A DNA stretch of 64,000 nucleotides. It comes from Phyllobacterium sp. OV277. GTDB lineage: Bacteria; Pseudomonadota; Alphaproteobacteria; Rhizobiales; Rhizobiaceae. How positions within the stretch are numbered: the first letter of the stretch is position 1; each line of letters opens with the position of its first letter. The notes under the pieces were generated by a model, which saw only the letters and a program-made list of their open reading frames with translations, was not told the origin of the DNA and ran no database searches. A program made the translations under genes and the position numbers. Of this stretch, positions 63,945 to 64,000 are shown piece by piece. The DNA is taken from assembly GCF_900104355.1 (NCBI RefSeq), contig NZ_FNIY01000001.1, positions 1,149,975-1,213,974 of the forward strand, given 5' to 3'.

Positions 63945-64000
63945 TGGTTGCGGGGACAGGATTTGAACCTGTGACCTTCAGGTTATGAGCCTGACGAGCT
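63945..64000 (-). tRNA. tRNA-fMet (anticodon CAT), truncated by window end
   Basis: On the minus strand the 3' part reads ...AGGCTCATAACCT (anticodon CAT at 63985-63987), a T arm CAGG/CCTG with TTCAAAT loop, an acceptor end CCCCGC, discriminator A and encoded CCA (63945-63947). The AGCTCGTCAGG context and CCCCGCA acceptor fit the alphaproteobacterial initiator tRNA. The 5' half, including the acceptor mismatch that would prove initiator identity, is outside the window. Confidence 0.9.

Overview
The window reads as core chromosome of an alphaproteobacterium of the order Hyphomicrobiales (Rhizobiales), most likely a Phyllobacterium or a near relative in the Brucella/Ochrobactrum/Mesorhizobium group. 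This rests on an Omp10-type lipoprotein, CpdR, homospermidine synthase, a three-gene pntAA-pntAB-pntB transhydrogenase, the bacterial aa3 oxidase subunit IV, an soxBDAG sarcosine oxidase operon, an alpha-r8/suhB-MmgR-like small RNA next to an inositol-monophosphatase-family gene, a ROSE-like leader on an hsp20 gene, and several families of long inverted intergenic repeats typical of this order. The genus is an inference. I saw no prophage, integrase, transposase, CRISPR array or plasmid functions.

Layout. 1-3.7 kb: 5'-truncated M3 oligopeptidase, DUF3445 haem-dependent N-demethylase, homospermidine synthase. 3.7-4.96 kb: a gene-free block packed with inverted repeats. 5-11 kb: LysE-type exporter, Omp10-like lipoprotein, periplasmic 5'-nucleotidase fused to LysM, ferrochelatase, SPFH/NfeD membrane pair. 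11-18 kb: envelope genes (KdsD, outer-membrane barrel, GalU, MltB-type lytic transglycosylase, DUF459). 18-24.3 kb: gltBD glutamate synthase. 24.7-30.7 kb: threonine aldolase, Hsp20 with structured leader, alpha/beta hydrolase, HisN, small RNA, N-formylglutamate amidohydrolase, CpdR, tRNA-Val. 30.9-34 kb: S41-like protein, MaoC hydratase, membrane alpha/beta hydrolase. 34.4-39.6 kb: soxBDAG. 40-45.5 kb: rpsU, TPR lipoprotein, NAD(P)H oxidoreductase, transhydrogenase, oxidase subunit IV. 45.6-51.3 kb: 48-residue DUF3096 protein, GGDEF/EAL protein, lipoprotein, then a CGNR regulator divergent from an orphan LivH-like permease across a long palindrome, and an SDR. 51.5-60.3 kb: TRAP transporter, gamma-glutamyl-GABA hydrolase-like amidotransferase, an unfamiliar zincin-like gene facing a possible Inh-type inhibitor, LacI regulator, a DMT permease with a damaged start, MarR regulator. 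60.6-64 kb: creatininase-family enzyme, His-rich COG0523 GTPase, WD40 protein and the 3' part of tRNA-fMet.

How it works together. Most genes are housekeeping: nitrogen assimilation, polyamine synthesis, one-carbon amine catabolism, redox balance and envelope building. The least explained parts are (1) the metzincin-like gene at 56.2 kb and the convergent exported protein, (2) the CGNR/palindrome/orphan permease/SDR locus near 49.5 kb, (3) a possible undescribed small RNA near 26.8 kb, and (4) the mosaic intergenic repeats. None can be called a new system from sequence alone.
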